Origin: a virus
Direction: 5' to 3' (one strand)
Length of the DNA: 20,050 bases
Virus record (IMG/VR): IMGVR_UViG_3300007546_000031
Location: 1 to 20,050 of that record
The position numbers were made by a program, and so were the translations under genes. Below, piece by piece: positions 6,706 through 14,000 of this stretch. The stretch's first letter is position 1. The number at the start of each line of letters is the position of its first letter. Below the pieces are notes generated by a model. The model had not been told where the DNA came from. It saw nothing but the letters and a program-made list of their open reading frames with translations, and ran no database searches.

Positions 6706-7826
6706 CCTTCCTCAGTGTTTACCTCGTAGTTATAGACACATCTGTCATGTAGATCTTTTAGAGTCTGATGTATCTTTTGTTTCATTTCATCGTCATGAGG
6801 TAACCCATCTACGTAGGTTCTGAATAGGTGTTGGATGTTATAATTTTTGTACTGTCCTTCAATCTCATCCATATCATACAGATCCTTGTCGATGATGTCT
6901 TGTTCCTGATAGATGTTGGGTTCGATTCGTCGAGCGGACTTTTGAATCTTCTGAATTAGGGTGCCAAGGGATGCAGTCTGTGCAATCGAACTTGGAATGT
7001 ACAGATCAACAAAGTTATTGTCAATGTGTTTCTTAAAGTCACCTAGAGTGGTATTGTACAGTGTAGTAATGTTGTACTTTACAAACTTGGGTGAATACTT
7101 GTTCTCAAAGAAGGTTTCTTCCATTGTTGACAAGTCAACCAGGTCAAATCCTTTAGGGTTTCCAGAATCTGAACGGGTTAGTTGGTACGGAGTACCAACC
7201 ATTCGGAGTTGTCCTTTCTTTTGACGGTAGTGAATGTGACCTGAATACACTGCGTCATAACGATCAAAGTTTTGAGAGTCAGACCCGTGTTCATTCTTAA
7301 CCTTTGAATTCAATGCAACGCCACGTACTTCTGAGTGACAGAAAACGATGTTAGAGTTAGGAAACTCAGCGAGGGTTTCAGACTCATGATCAACGTCTCT
7401 TCTCCATGGCATCAGTAAGATCTTCTTGTCTAACCACTTATATTCGATCGGGTCTTTATAAACCTGTACACCTGGGATCCACTTGATTGAATCAATCGCA
7501 GACACGTCATTAGATTTCTTGGCCCAAATGTCGTGGTTACCAACAATAACATGTGTAGGTAGAATCTTACCCAGTCTTTCGAACAGGTTGATTGCATAGT
7601 GGAGAACCTTTAGGTTGATGGACTGACGATTGTCAAATGCATCACCAACCTGAACCAACACATCACCAGGTTGAACGTTCTTTTCAAGGGTTGGAATAAA
7701 CACCTTATCGTAAAAGTCCTGTTGAATTTCCAACCACTCCTGAGAATTGGCACGAACCCCTAAGTGCATATCACCTAGGATCCACACCCTTTTAACGGGT
7801 TGTTGAAGTGTTTTCTGATCGATCAT
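6702..7826 (-). CDS. 47: Recombination endonuclease subunit gp47 (SbcD/Mre11-like nuclease)
   Basis: gp47 is the metal-dependent nuclease partner of gp46. The 374-aa protein (T4: 339 aa) has all calcineurin-like phosphoesterase motifs: GDMHLG (D19, H21), GDAFDNR (D62), GNHD (N97, H98), FCHSE (H164) and SGHIHYR (H197, H199). These bind the two metal ions at the active site. The C-terminal third is helical and acidic and probably contacts the gp46 coiled-coil base, as in Mre11-Rad50. Its ATG shares a base with the stop of the upstream gp33-like gene, and its stop overlaps gp46, so the three genes are read as one unit. No residue needed for catalysis appears lost. Confidence 0.95.
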   Translation of the reverse strand: MIDQKTLQQPVKRVWILGDMHLGVRANSQEWLEIQQDFYDKVFIPTLEKNVQPGDVLVQVGDAFDNRQSINLKVLHYAINLFERLGKILPTHVIVGNHDIWAKKSNDVSAIDSIKWIPGVQVYKDPIEYKWLDKKILLMPWRRDVDHESETLAEFPNSNIVFCHSEVRGVALNSKVKNEHGSDSQNFDRYDAVYSGHIHYRQKKGQLRMVGTPYQLTRSDSGNPKGFDLVDLSTMEETFFENKYSPKFVKYNITTLYNTTLGDFKKHIDNNFVDLYIPSSIAQTASLGTLIQKIQKSARRIEPNIYQEQDIIDKDLYDMDEIEGQYKNYNIQHLFRTYVDGLPHDDEMKQKIHQTLKDLHDRCVYNYEVNTEEG

Positions 7827-8272
7827 TAGAATAATCGGTTAATGTTCTTCTTCTTAAGAATTCCTGTTTTGTTGTCAAGTTCTTCAATCAAACCCTCCTT
7901 AAAGGTGTTTGATAGGGAATTATAGAACTTGGTTGGGTGAACGTTAAAGTAATCGCATAACTCAGAAAAGATTTCAATTCTAGAGTGGTTACGTACAAGT
8001 TCTCCTTCAATGTAATCATAAACGCTATTGATGTCGTTCTTCTTCAACTTACGTGAATCTGAGAACTCGTCTAGATCATTAAAAGTTTTGAATCGTGAAG
8101 ATTCAATTAGAGCGTGAATCTTTTCCTGTAGGATTCGCTGTTGAATCTTTTCTTCTTCAGGTCGATCATCAGTCCATTGTGGACTGAGGTTAAAGGTCAT
8201 GGAGCCATCCAATTCGAATTCAGTTGATTCGAAGTTGTTGTCAAATATTTTATCGTGTCTTTCGCGTGACAT
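7826..8272 (-). CDS. 33: Probable late-transcription coactivator, gp33-like
   Basis: T4 gp33 (112 aa) bridges RNA polymerase and the gp45 clamp and is needed for late transcription. This 148-aa protein has an acidic N-terminal extension, a helical middle, and a C-terminal part that resembles the gp33 pattern: IEIFSELCDYFNVHPTKFYN, then NTFKEGLIEELDNKTGIL, then KKKNINRLF at the very end. In T4 the equivalents are an EEFGMSYLEA helix, FIPSGIIEKIQSEA, and a hydrophobic clamp-binding tail (TNTLDFLL). Similarity is in pattern and order rather than identity, so the call is moderate. The window also encodes gp55 and gp45, the two partners gp33 needs. It lies between gp41 (3 nt away) and gp47 (1-base overlap), not its T4 position next to gene 59. 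Confidence 0.5.
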   Translation of the reverse strand: MSRERHDKIFDNNFESTEFELDGSMTFNLSPQWTDDRPEEEKIQQRILQEKIHALIESSRFKTFNDLDEFSDSRKLKKNDINSVYDYIEGELVRNHSRIEIFSELCDYFNVHPTKFYNSLSNTFKEGLIEELDNKTGILKKKNINRLF

Positions 8273-8275
8273 ATC

Positions 8276-9589
8276 TTATAGTGTATGTATGTTTGAACCG
8301 GTGATGTCCTCGGTTTCGTTTAGTCTCATCATATTATAGTTGATTATCAACCTACATTTTGTACCCTTACCTTCACCATCTCTGATCTTTAGGATTTTCA
8401 ACCAGTACTCAAAGTTCGCTCGCATCAAATCATCTTGAATAATACCCAACATTACATCTGCAGTGTGTGATAGACCTGCAGATTCCGCAACGTCAGACAT
8501 TGAGATGTCAGATGCATTATATCCTGAACGCGTGATCTGTGTCGCTGTAACAATTAGCCAATTGTTACGAACTCCCATTGCACGAAGATCTTCAGCGATC
8601 TGTTTGATTTTCAGATAGGTGTTCTCCGAGTTTGGATTTCTGTAATTTGAAAGAATGTTAATGTAGTCAATTACGATTACATTTAGTTTTACTTTCTTTT
8701 CTTCTTCAACTTGTTTGAGGTACGATTCAATATCGAGAACCGTCGCCTGTGAAGTTGGAAACTGTTTAACGAATAGATTTCCAGGAGGAGTTAGACCATT
8801 ACCAACAGTTTCCAATCTACGTTGAATGTAGTCCTTATTCTTTGACTTTTCCTGGTACTCGTTGATTGGAATTGATAGAAGGTTTGAACCAATACGTTTT
8901 ACAAACTTATGGTCCGCCATTTCTGCAGTAATGACCGCAGTGTTGTGACCCATTTTAACAGCGGTTGCAGCATCATTCGCTAGAAAGATTGACTTACCGA
9001 TGTTTTGTTCACCAACGTAAACAATTAAGTTACCACCTCTATCATATCCACCGCCAAGAAGACGGTCAATAAAGTTGTAACCCGAACTTACCTTTTCAGT
9101 TTCTTTTTGATCGTGGGCATTAGGGTCAAAGAAGTCTAGACCCAGGTTAGAATCAAAGTTAATTGAGTTACGGTCATTGATTAGACCTTTAAACTTATTG
9201 ACTAAAGCATCAACGTTTTCAGGTGTAACTGTAGTGGTCTTAATGAACTCGATTGAATCTGCGAGAGATTCATTGAAGTTGCGCCATTTGATCCAAGACT
9301 CTGCGGTTGAGGTCAACCATTCGTCATCGTATTCATGTAGATTGACATCATAGATGAGGTCAATCATTTCATCACTTACCTTTTCTTTTTGCTTTGAACT
9401 CTTAACGAGTAGCTTCATCTGATCCTTAGAAGGAGTCTCGTGAAACCGCTCGTAGAACTTGTGAGCTAATTTAGATAAGTGATCAATCTCTTCAGAAGTG
9501 TAGAAACCACCCTTGATGGTATCTAAATACTTTACCCTCTGTAGAGATAGCTTAAAGAATATCTTTTCAAAATCTTGACCGAACTGCAT
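8276..9589 (-). CDS. 41: Replicative DNA helicase gp41 (DnaB-like)
   Basis: gp41 is the hexameric 5'-3' helicase of the replication fork, working with primase gp61 (not in this window). The 437-aa protein (T4: 475 aa) has a helical N-terminal domain (1-~140), a linker, and a RecA-type motor domain beginning at SSGYNFIDRLLGGGYDRGG. Walker A is GEQNIGKS (193-200), with Gln-Asn where most helicases have Pro/Ser. Motif H1a is near VITAEM (~219-224). Walker B is VIVIDYINIL with D308. The DnaB-type ATQITRSG and a GEGKGTKCRLIINY arginine-finger region follow. It ends GSNIHTL. It lies downstream of uvsX, as in the T4 uvsX-40-41 order, but an oxygenase and a 101-aa gene replace gene 40. The start has no clear Shine-Dalgarno sequence. 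Confidence 0.93.
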   Translation of the reverse strand: MQFGQDFEKIFFKLSLQRVKYLDTIKGGFYTSEEIDHLSKLAHKFYERFHETPSKDQMKLLVKSSKQKEKVSDEMIDLIYDVNLHEYDDEWLTSTAESWIKWRNFNESLADSIEFIKTTTVTPENVDALVNKFKGLINDRNSINFDSNLGLDFFDPNAHDQKETEKVSSGYNFIDRLLGGGYDRGGNLIVYVGEQNIGKSIFLANDAATAVKMGHNTAVITAEMADHKFVKRIGSNLLSIPINEYQEKSKNKDYIQRRLETVGNGLTPPGNLFVKQFPTSQATVLDIESYLKQVEEEKKVKLNVIVIDYINILSNYRNPNSENTYLKIKQIAEDLRAMGVRNNWLIVTATQITRSGYNASDISMSDVAESAGLSHTADVMLGIIQDDLMRANFEYWLKILKIRDGEGKGTKCRLIINYNMMRLNETEDITGSNIHTL

Positions 9590-9602
9590 TATTGAGTATA
9601 TT

Positions 9603-10178
9603 TTAGGCTTCTATACGAAATTGACCAACTTGTTTACTATATGGTTCATTTTCCCATAGATTAATTGCAATTGCATGTCGAGTTCCACTCGTTACTGGTT
9701 TAACTTCATGAACATAATTGCCTGCTCCAAAGATAATTAATCGATTAGGTTTAGCCTTTACGATCTCAGGTGGAGAGTTCACTCCGTCTGTGTAAATTGC
9801 TAATTCTCCACCTTCAAATTCTTGACCTGCTGGATAATATACTGTTCCTATTAATGGAATCACAATAGCACCAGTTTTTTCAAACCAAGCTTCATCTTTA
9901 TCGTAATGATTTCCAAGAATATTTTTGAATCCTTTTTCTGGATTAGCAGTTTGAATTCCAGTCCAATATTCAAATCCATTGATATTAAAGCTCTCATTGA
10001 TTGGACAATTATGTCCCCAAATATATTCAATCAATCTTTTCTTAATTGTATTAGCTGATGAATCCCACCATCCTCCCCAGTAATAATAAACACCGGGATC
10101 GGCAAAAAAAGTTTGATCAGCTGCAATATCTTTAAGCAACATTTCATCTTTTACGAAGTTATCAATTACTACAATCAT
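9603..10178 (-). CDS. 2-oxoglutarate/Fe(II)-dependent oxygenase (prolyl-4-hydroxylase-like)
   Basis: The 191-aa protein has the core of a 2OG-Fe(II) dioxygenase. The iron ligands are H91 and D93 in NHYDKDEAWF and H157 in NYVHEV; R167 in GTRHAI is the residue that should hold 2-oxoglutarate. Between them, FEGGELAIYTDG (~121-132) and NRLIIFGAGNYVHEV match the jelly-roll strands of the P4H/PiuC type. Such enzymes hydroxylate protein side chains, or less often nucleic acids; the substrate here cannot be read from sequence. 2OG oxygenases are common accessory genes in marine T4-like phages. It overlaps the 101-aa gene by 4 nt (ATGA) and is 13 nt from gp41, so it is read with uvsX and helicase. It is absent from this operon in T4, suggesting later insertion. 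Confidence 0.88.
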   Translation of the reverse strand: MIVVIDNFVKDEMLLKDIAADQTFFADPGVYYYWGGWWDSSANTIKKRLIEYIWGHNCPINESFNINGFEYWTGIQTANPEKGFKNILGNHYDKDEAWFEKTGAIVIPLIGTVYYPAGQEFEGGELAIYTDGVNSPPEIVKAKPNRLIIFGAGNYVHEVKPVTSGTRHAIAINLWENEPYSKQVGQFRIEA

Positions 10179-10480
10179 TCGAATGGATTTATTATAATTT
10201 TGTAGGCTTCTTTGCCCGGTTGATCTTTAGTCTGTTCTAAATAACCTTCTTCTAATAGTTTATTTAGAGATGCATCGATCACTTCTGGTGAAAAGTCTTT
10301 GAAGTGATATTGGACTACAGCATGTTTGGTAAAACTATCCTTATAACGATCTGGATTACGATAGGCCAGATTGATATAGAAATGTAAGATGTCAAAAGGA
10401 TCTGGATAACTTTCCAGATCCTTTTCAATCCCTAGGATAAATTTAATTGGGAGACGATCTTCGTTAATCGTTAGCAACAT
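10175..10480 (-). CDS. Small unknown protein, possible winged-helix fold, 101 aa
   Basis: A 101-aa protein that I do not recognise. Its second half, FTKHAVVQYHFKDFSPEVIDASLNKLLEEGYLEQTKD then AYKIIINPFE, reads like a winged helix-turn-helix: helix, turn, recognition-like helix ending EEGYLEQ, then a beta hairpin. This pattern is common in small DNA-binding regulators, but short matches of this kind can mislead. The start lies inside the 3' end of uvsX (17-nt overlap) and is preceded by AGAAG; the stop overlaps the oxygenase start by 4 nt, so it is coupled on both sides. It takes the place of T4 gene 40 between uvsX and gene 41 but shows no likeness to gp40 that I can see. Confidence 0.7.
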   Translation of the reverse strand: MLLTINEDRLPIKFILGIEKDLESYPDPFDILHFYINLAYRNPDRYKDSFTKHAVVQYHFKDFSPEVIDASLNKLLEEGYLEQTKDQPGKEAYKIIINPFE

Positions 10481-11588
10481 CTTCTAAGATCTCATCAATG
10501 TTTATATCTTCGATCTCTTCCATATTGTAGTTGAAGATCGGTTGAATGTGTGCATCGATTCTCTTTAGAACCTCAGTCGTGAATACCTTATCAGTGAAGA
10601 AGTCTTTGTTATCGACTGCTTCGTCAAGGTGTTCACAAACCCAAGTGCGTGCAGTTTTCTTTAAGATCTTCTCACCGGTCTTAGGATCGATAGTTCCTCG
10701 ATCGACACCGCAAATATCCCATGATACGTAGTTTTCAAGACCAACGTAACGGTTCATGCCTTTAGAGAAGTGCAAGTGAAACTTGATCTTTGAAGGTTTA
10801 GCGAAACGGTTCTTGTTAGGTGACGCAGTAACGATAATACCTGCTTTCTGATCTCCTTCTTTCAATTGTGCCTTGTTCAAGAATAAAACGATTGACGCTG
10901 CATATTCAGGACCTGTACCTCCACCTGCAATTTGAGTTGGGATAAAGGATTGTGATTGATATGTGTGGTTGGTGAACAAGAAAGGAATCTTTAGATCTGC
11001 CATCGGAGTCATGATAATTCTAAAGATTGACTTTAGAACCTTTGAACGTGTCATATCCGACTTATCAGACCCCGATGCAGCATCGTCAATTTCCTTTGCG
11101 GTTGCAAGGTTACCGGCAGAATCAAGAATAATTAGGATCTTAGGCAATTCTGCGCCTGATGCTTTTGCATCTTGCATTTTCTTGGTGATGCGGGTGACTG
11201 AAGTACGGAAATCTTGAACCGTATTAACGGGTTGATAGTTAACTTTGTTTGTATCAATGCCAAACTTCTTCATTTGATCTCGATCCACCGCAGCTTCAGA
11301 ATCATAATAGATGATACTGTAGCCCATGTCAATTGCCCTCTTCACCGTGTTCAACATCAAATATGTCTTACCCGTTCCTGAAGGACCAGCAACCGAACAT
11401 GCTCTATTATTTGGCCATCCGCCAAACACAGACCCTGAGATACATGCGTTCAGGTTATAGTTGCCGGTGTCGATCCACTCTGTAACTTCACTAAAAGAAG
11501 AGTGTTCCATGATAGAACCTAACGGATTGATGTCCTTCAACTCTGCGTTAAGATCTTCAAATGTGAATTCAGTTAATTTCTTCGCCAT
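10464..11588 (-). CDS. uvsX: RecA-like recombinase UvsX
   Basis: UvsX forms filaments on single-stranded DNA and performs strand exchange in phage recombination, repair and recombination-dependent replication. The 374-aa product (T4: 391 aa) has Walker A GPSGTGKT (68-75), the catalytic glutamate in YYDSEAA (E98), Walker B ILIILDSAG, and a loop region around TNHTYQSQSFIPTQIAGGG that matches the UvsX/RecA DNA-binding loops. The C-terminus is acidic (EEIEDINIDEILEDVAND), as in T4 UvsX. The start overlaps the upstream 69-aa gene by 20 nt, and its 3' end contains the start of the 101-aa gene. Its ATG lacks a strong Shine-Dalgarno sequence, so coupling to the upstream gene is likely. Confidence 0.95.
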   Translation of the reverse strand: MAKKLTEFTFEDLNAELKDINPLGSIMEHSSFSEVTEWIDTGNYNLNACISGSVFGGWPNNRACSVAGPSGTGKTYLMLNTVKRAIDMGYSIIYYDSEAAVDRDQMKKFGIDTNKVNYQPVNTVQDFRTSVTRITKKMQDAKASGAELPKILIILDSAGNLATAKEIDDAASGSDKSDMTRSKVLKSIFRIIMTPMADLKIPFLFTNHTYQSQSFIPTQIAGGGTGPEYAASIVLFLNKAQLKEGDQKAGIIVTASPNKNRFAKPSKIKFHLHFSKGMNRYVGLENYVSWDICGVDRGTIDPKTGEKILKKTARTWVCEHLDEAVDNKDFFTDKVFTTEVLKRIDAHIQPIFNYNMEEIEDINIDEILEDVAND

Positions 11589-11778
11589 TGTTTTCTAGGG
11601 TTTGTTGTTCTTTTTCTCGAAGAGCTTGAAGCTCTGTTAATAGTTTACCTGTCTCGATTTCAATCTTTGACATGTTATCCTGTAGACGATTCAACTCACG
11701 GTAAATGAAATCATATCGTTCAACAAAGAATATTTCGTTTTGTGATAGACCTTCAAGGTCTCTTGGTCTGAGTGCCAT
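11569..11778 (-). CDS. Small coiled-coil protein, 69 aa, unknown
   Basis: A 69-residue protein with no recognised relative. From about residue 24 it is a continuous amphipathic helix (YRELNRLQDNMSKIEIETGK, then LLTELQALREKEQQ) with Leu/Ile at heptad positions, so a short coiled-coil dimer or an adaptor to another protein is likely. It has no cysteine or membrane segment. The gene begins 4 nt after the stop of the 42-aa ORF and overlaps uvsX by 20 nt, which suggests translational coupling into uvsX. Coding reality is supported by this tight fit; the function is unknown. Confidence 0.65.
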   Translation of the reverse strand: MALRPRDLEGLSQNEIFFVERYDFIYRELNRLQDNMSKIEIETGKLLTELQALREKEQQTLENNGEEIN

Positions 11779-11782
11779 ATTT

Positions 11783-11911
11783 TTAGTAAGCTGGACTGTT
11801 TTGCTGGATGTAATCCCATACTAGTTTGCGAACAGATGCTCCAAATTCCATGTCGTTTGGATTTTCAGTGTGAAGTTCAACTAATTGGGTCATGAGTTTA
11901 TTATCTTCCAT
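11783..11911 (-). CDS. Very small ORF, 42 aa, unknown
   Basis: A 42-residue frame starts at the ATG at 11911-11909 and stops with TAA at 11785-11783. The product begins MEDNKLMTQLVELHTENPND and ends WDYIQQNSPAY. Hydrophilic and hydrophobic residues alternate in a helix-like way, and codon use resembles the neighbours. It fills the gap between gp43B and the 69-aa gene, leaving only 4 nt before the latter, which is the gene spacing typical here. A TATAAATT element lies 14 nt upstream. No function can be proposed. Confidence 0.5.
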   Translation of the reverse strand: MEDNKLMTQLVELHTENPNDMEFGASVRKLVWDYIQQNSPAY

Positions 11912-11925
11912 GATTAGTGTATTTT

Positions 11926-11933
11926 AATTTATA
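11926..11933 (-). promoter_or_regulatory. Possible promoter element TATAAATT before the uvsX cluster
   Basis: The minus strand reads TATAAATT in the 41-nt gap between gp43B and the 42-aa ORF. It could be a -10-type element for the uvsX/gp41 cluster; it also resembles T4 late TATAAATA. No convincing -35 or MotA-box sequence was found upstream. The gap is the only non-coding space before this cluster. Confidence 0.3.
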
Positions 11934-11952
11934 CTACGTGAATGTGTTTTGT

Positions 11953-13161
11953 TTAGAACAAAGAAGTTGAGTAAATTAGATTACGATTAATGGACTGTAA
12001 TCCAACTGACGTTAACAATCGATTCAAGGGATCAATGATTGATTTTTCAAACTGTGTTTCGTAATCAACCTGTGGCGCAAATTCATAAGGATGATCTCCT
12101 GGAAGGTATGCAAATACGTCTGAAATTCCACCTGGATCAATTGCGTGATAGATCTTCAACTTCTCACCATTACCAATCAGTCGATACTTTGATTTGAATT
12201 TTTGGTTGTTGTTCAACAAGAAGTTGTAATATCCTGCAGCCTTTACGTTGGGCGGACACTTTAGACCAAACTGAAATTCAATATGATCATCAACAATATA
12301 TCTTTCAATGTTATTTGTTCTCTTATTGAACGCAATTTCATCGAGCTTGGCCATCTTGAACTGCTTCTTGGCTTCGCTTAAGAATGATGTAAGTTTTTGA
12401 AGGGTGTCTGCTGTAGGGCCAGCCTCTTCATTAAACATAATCTTAAGGGCCTCTGTTAATTTAGCCCTAGCAAACGTAGGAGTAGAGGATTGAATGGTAT
12501 CAAATCCAATGGTCTTTACTTTACTCAGTGGCTTATGGCGTTCAGTCGTAGGAATCTTATCATCCCACGCAATATCCTGAATGTACTTTTTCTTACTCAT
12601 CCAAATGCCAGAGTAGGCCACTGTTTCTAGCTCAAAAACTAAGAAGTTATCGGTGTTGGCTGCTACTGCATACTTTTCCATTGCTTTAACAATATACTCT
12701 TTAATTCTAAAATTGTATACTGCTAGGATGAATGTATCAATGGTCATCGGTTCTCCTGTCCATTCACATGTTTTATACATCTCATCGAACTGTACGTAGC
12801 ACGAATCAGTATCAATGTAAATTACAGATGGGCGGTGGCATTGTCCTTTAACTGTTACGCCGATGTGTTCGTGTAACTTAGTGTCTTTATGCCAAAAATC
12901 ATGAAAGTACTTATTTAATACTTGTTCAGAATACAGGATAGCGTTTTGACCCTGTAAGGTAATTGATTCGGCAATATCTAGATTAAAGAAGTGAAACCAC
13001 TTATTACCAAATGCACCGTAAACTGAGTTTAGCGTTACCTTAACCGCTTGCTCATAAGCCGTAAACTTGGCGGACTCTTTTTGATAATAGTCCACCAAGC
13101 TTTGTAGCTCGTCTTTTCCTAGTCGATCTAGGGAAGTATTCTTTAGTTCTTCTAAAGTCAT
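11953..13161 (-). CDS. 43B: DNA polymerase, C-terminal part (gp43B): fingers end, palm, thumb
   Basis: This 402-aa protein is the second piece of the phage family B replicative polymerase. It begins with a short acidic/helical stretch, then motif B, K41-VTL-N45-S-V-Y48-G49, equivalent to RB69 K560, N564 and Y567-G568, which bind the incoming dNTP. Motif C is YIDTDS with D117 and D119, the second pair of catalytic carboxylates. The remaining ~270 residues match the palm/thumb, and the protein ends NLIYSTSLF, a likely clamp-binding tail. It lacks the exonuclease domain and motif A; these are in gp43A at 16999-18402. Together the pieces total 869 aa against 898 in T4 gp43, so little is missing. 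The ATG overlaps the stop of the clamp gene (TAATG), which couples the two proteins that must associate. No intein residues are seen. Confidence 0.93.
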   Translation of the reverse strand: MTLEELKNTSLDRLGKDELQSLVDYYQKESAKFTAYEQAVKVTLNSVYGAFGNKWFHFFNLDIAESITLQGQNAILYSEQVLNKYFHDFWHKDTKLHEHIGVTVKGQCHRPSVIYIDTDSCYVQFDEMYKTCEWTGEPMTIDTFILAVYNFRIKEYIVKAMEKYAVAANTDNFLVFELETVAYSGIWMSKKKYIQDIAWDDKIPTTERHKPLSKVKTIGFDTIQSSTPTFARAKLTEALKIMFNEEAGPTADTLQKLTSFLSEAKKQFKMAKLDEIAFNKRTNNIERYIVDDHIEFQFGLKCPPNVKAAGYYNFLLNNNQKFKSKYRLIGNGEKLKIYHAIDPGGISDVFAYLPGDHPYEFAPQVDYETQFEKSIIDPLNRLLTSVGLQSINRNLIYSTSLF

Positions 13162-13910
13162 TATTCAGCCGTTTGACAAGTAGCAATCGTCAACAATGTG
13201 TTAGAGTCATTAGACTTCATAACAACCTTATTTGCTGATACGTAAACTGCGTACTCTTCACGGTCTAGAAGATTCAAATACTTTTTGTAAAGGGTTGCAG
13301 AAGCTGATTGACCATTGTACTCTGAACCTGCTTGATAGTTATAAGTCTTACCTTTAACTCGAACACCTTCGCCATTCGCTTTAATTTCAAACGTTTCATC
13401 TTTATCAAGATTAAACAGTGACTTGATTTTACCAAGTGTGAAAGTGTCAAGCGTAAAATCAAATGCCGACCCTTCACGTGAAAAGATGCCTTCAATTTGA
13501 GAATCTGTAAGATCTTTGAAACCAAGAGAAGGTTCAGAACAAACTAGTGTGATTTCAAGTTCATTATTGAAAATCTTCATTGTAGATGATACATAGTCTT
13601 CTTCGTTCTCGATCAATTCGATCTCTGCTGAGATTTGATCTGAACCAAACATCTTAATTGCTTCAAGAACTTTGTTAGCGTCAAAGAAAGCAACTTTGAT
13701 TTCCTTACCTTCAGGAAGATCACCATCGACAGTGAACAACTCTGAAATTGGCTGTGAATGCATTTTAACTGCATCACGTTGTGGTAGATAAACCGCAGAT
13801 TGAATGTTACCGTTACGCAACTTGAAGTACAGGAATGAATCGATTGACTTCAGGCGATTAACGAACTCTACGAATTGGTTCTGATCTACGCGATTGATTT
13901 GAATTTTCAT
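13161..13910 (-). CDS. 45: Sliding clamp, DNA polymerase processivity factor (gp45)
   Basis: gp45 is the trimeric ring that tethers polymerase to DNA and also activates late transcription through gp55/gp33. The 249-aa protein (T4: 228 aa) has the alternating strand/helix pattern of two clamp domains: an N-terminal half with FVEFVNRLKSIDSFLYFKLRNG and FFDANKVLEAIKMFGSD, and a C-terminal half with FTLDTFTLGKIKSLFNLDKDE and YKKYLNLLDREEYAVYVSANK. Identity to T4 gp45 is low, so the call rests on length, pattern and position. It lies directly before gp43B with overlapping stop and start. It follows a terminator and a 53-nt AT-rich region, so it should have its own promoter. Loader genes 44/62 are not in the window. 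Confidence 0.8.
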   Translation of the reverse strand: MKIQINRVDQNQFVEFVNRLKSIDSFLYFKLRNGNIQSAVYLPQRDAVKMHSQPISELFTVDGDLPEGKEIKVAFFDANKVLEAIKMFGSDQISAEIELIENEEDYVSSTMKIFNNELEITLVCSEPSLGFKDLTDSQIEGIFSREGSAFDFTLDTFTLGKIKSLFNLDKDETFEIKANGEGVRVKGKTYNYQAGSEYNGQSASATLYKKYLNLLDREEYAVYVSANKVVMKSNDSNTLLTIATCQTAE

Positions 13911-13963
13911 GCTTAATTATTTTCGTTTAGTTATTGTATAGTAAAATTGGTAATTTGTTTCAC
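13911..13963 (-). promoter_or_regulatory. Likely promoter region of the clamp-polymerase gp43B unit
   Basis: This non-coding stretch lies between the nrdA terminator and the gp45 ATG. The minus strand contains ACTATACAATAAC, which resembles a -10 element (TATACAAT); no clear -35 sequence or MotA box is visible. A promoter is expected here because the upstream transcript should end at the hairpin. The exact site is uncertain. Confidence 0.4.
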
Positions 13964-13965
13964 AT

Positions 13966-13990
13966 AAAAAAACCCGCTCAAAGCGGGTTC
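13966..13990 (-). terminator. Intrinsic terminator after nrdA
   Basis: The minus strand forms an 8-bp GC-rich stem, AACCCGCT (13971-13978 on the plus strand) with AGCGGGTT (13982-13989), around a 3-nt loop. It is followed in the transcript by a run of T (plus-strand A at 13966-13972). It lies about 11 nt after the nrdA stop, a textbook position. It ends the nrdB-nrdA transcript before the clamp gene. Confidence 0.9.
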
Positions 13991-14000
13991 TTAAATAATG

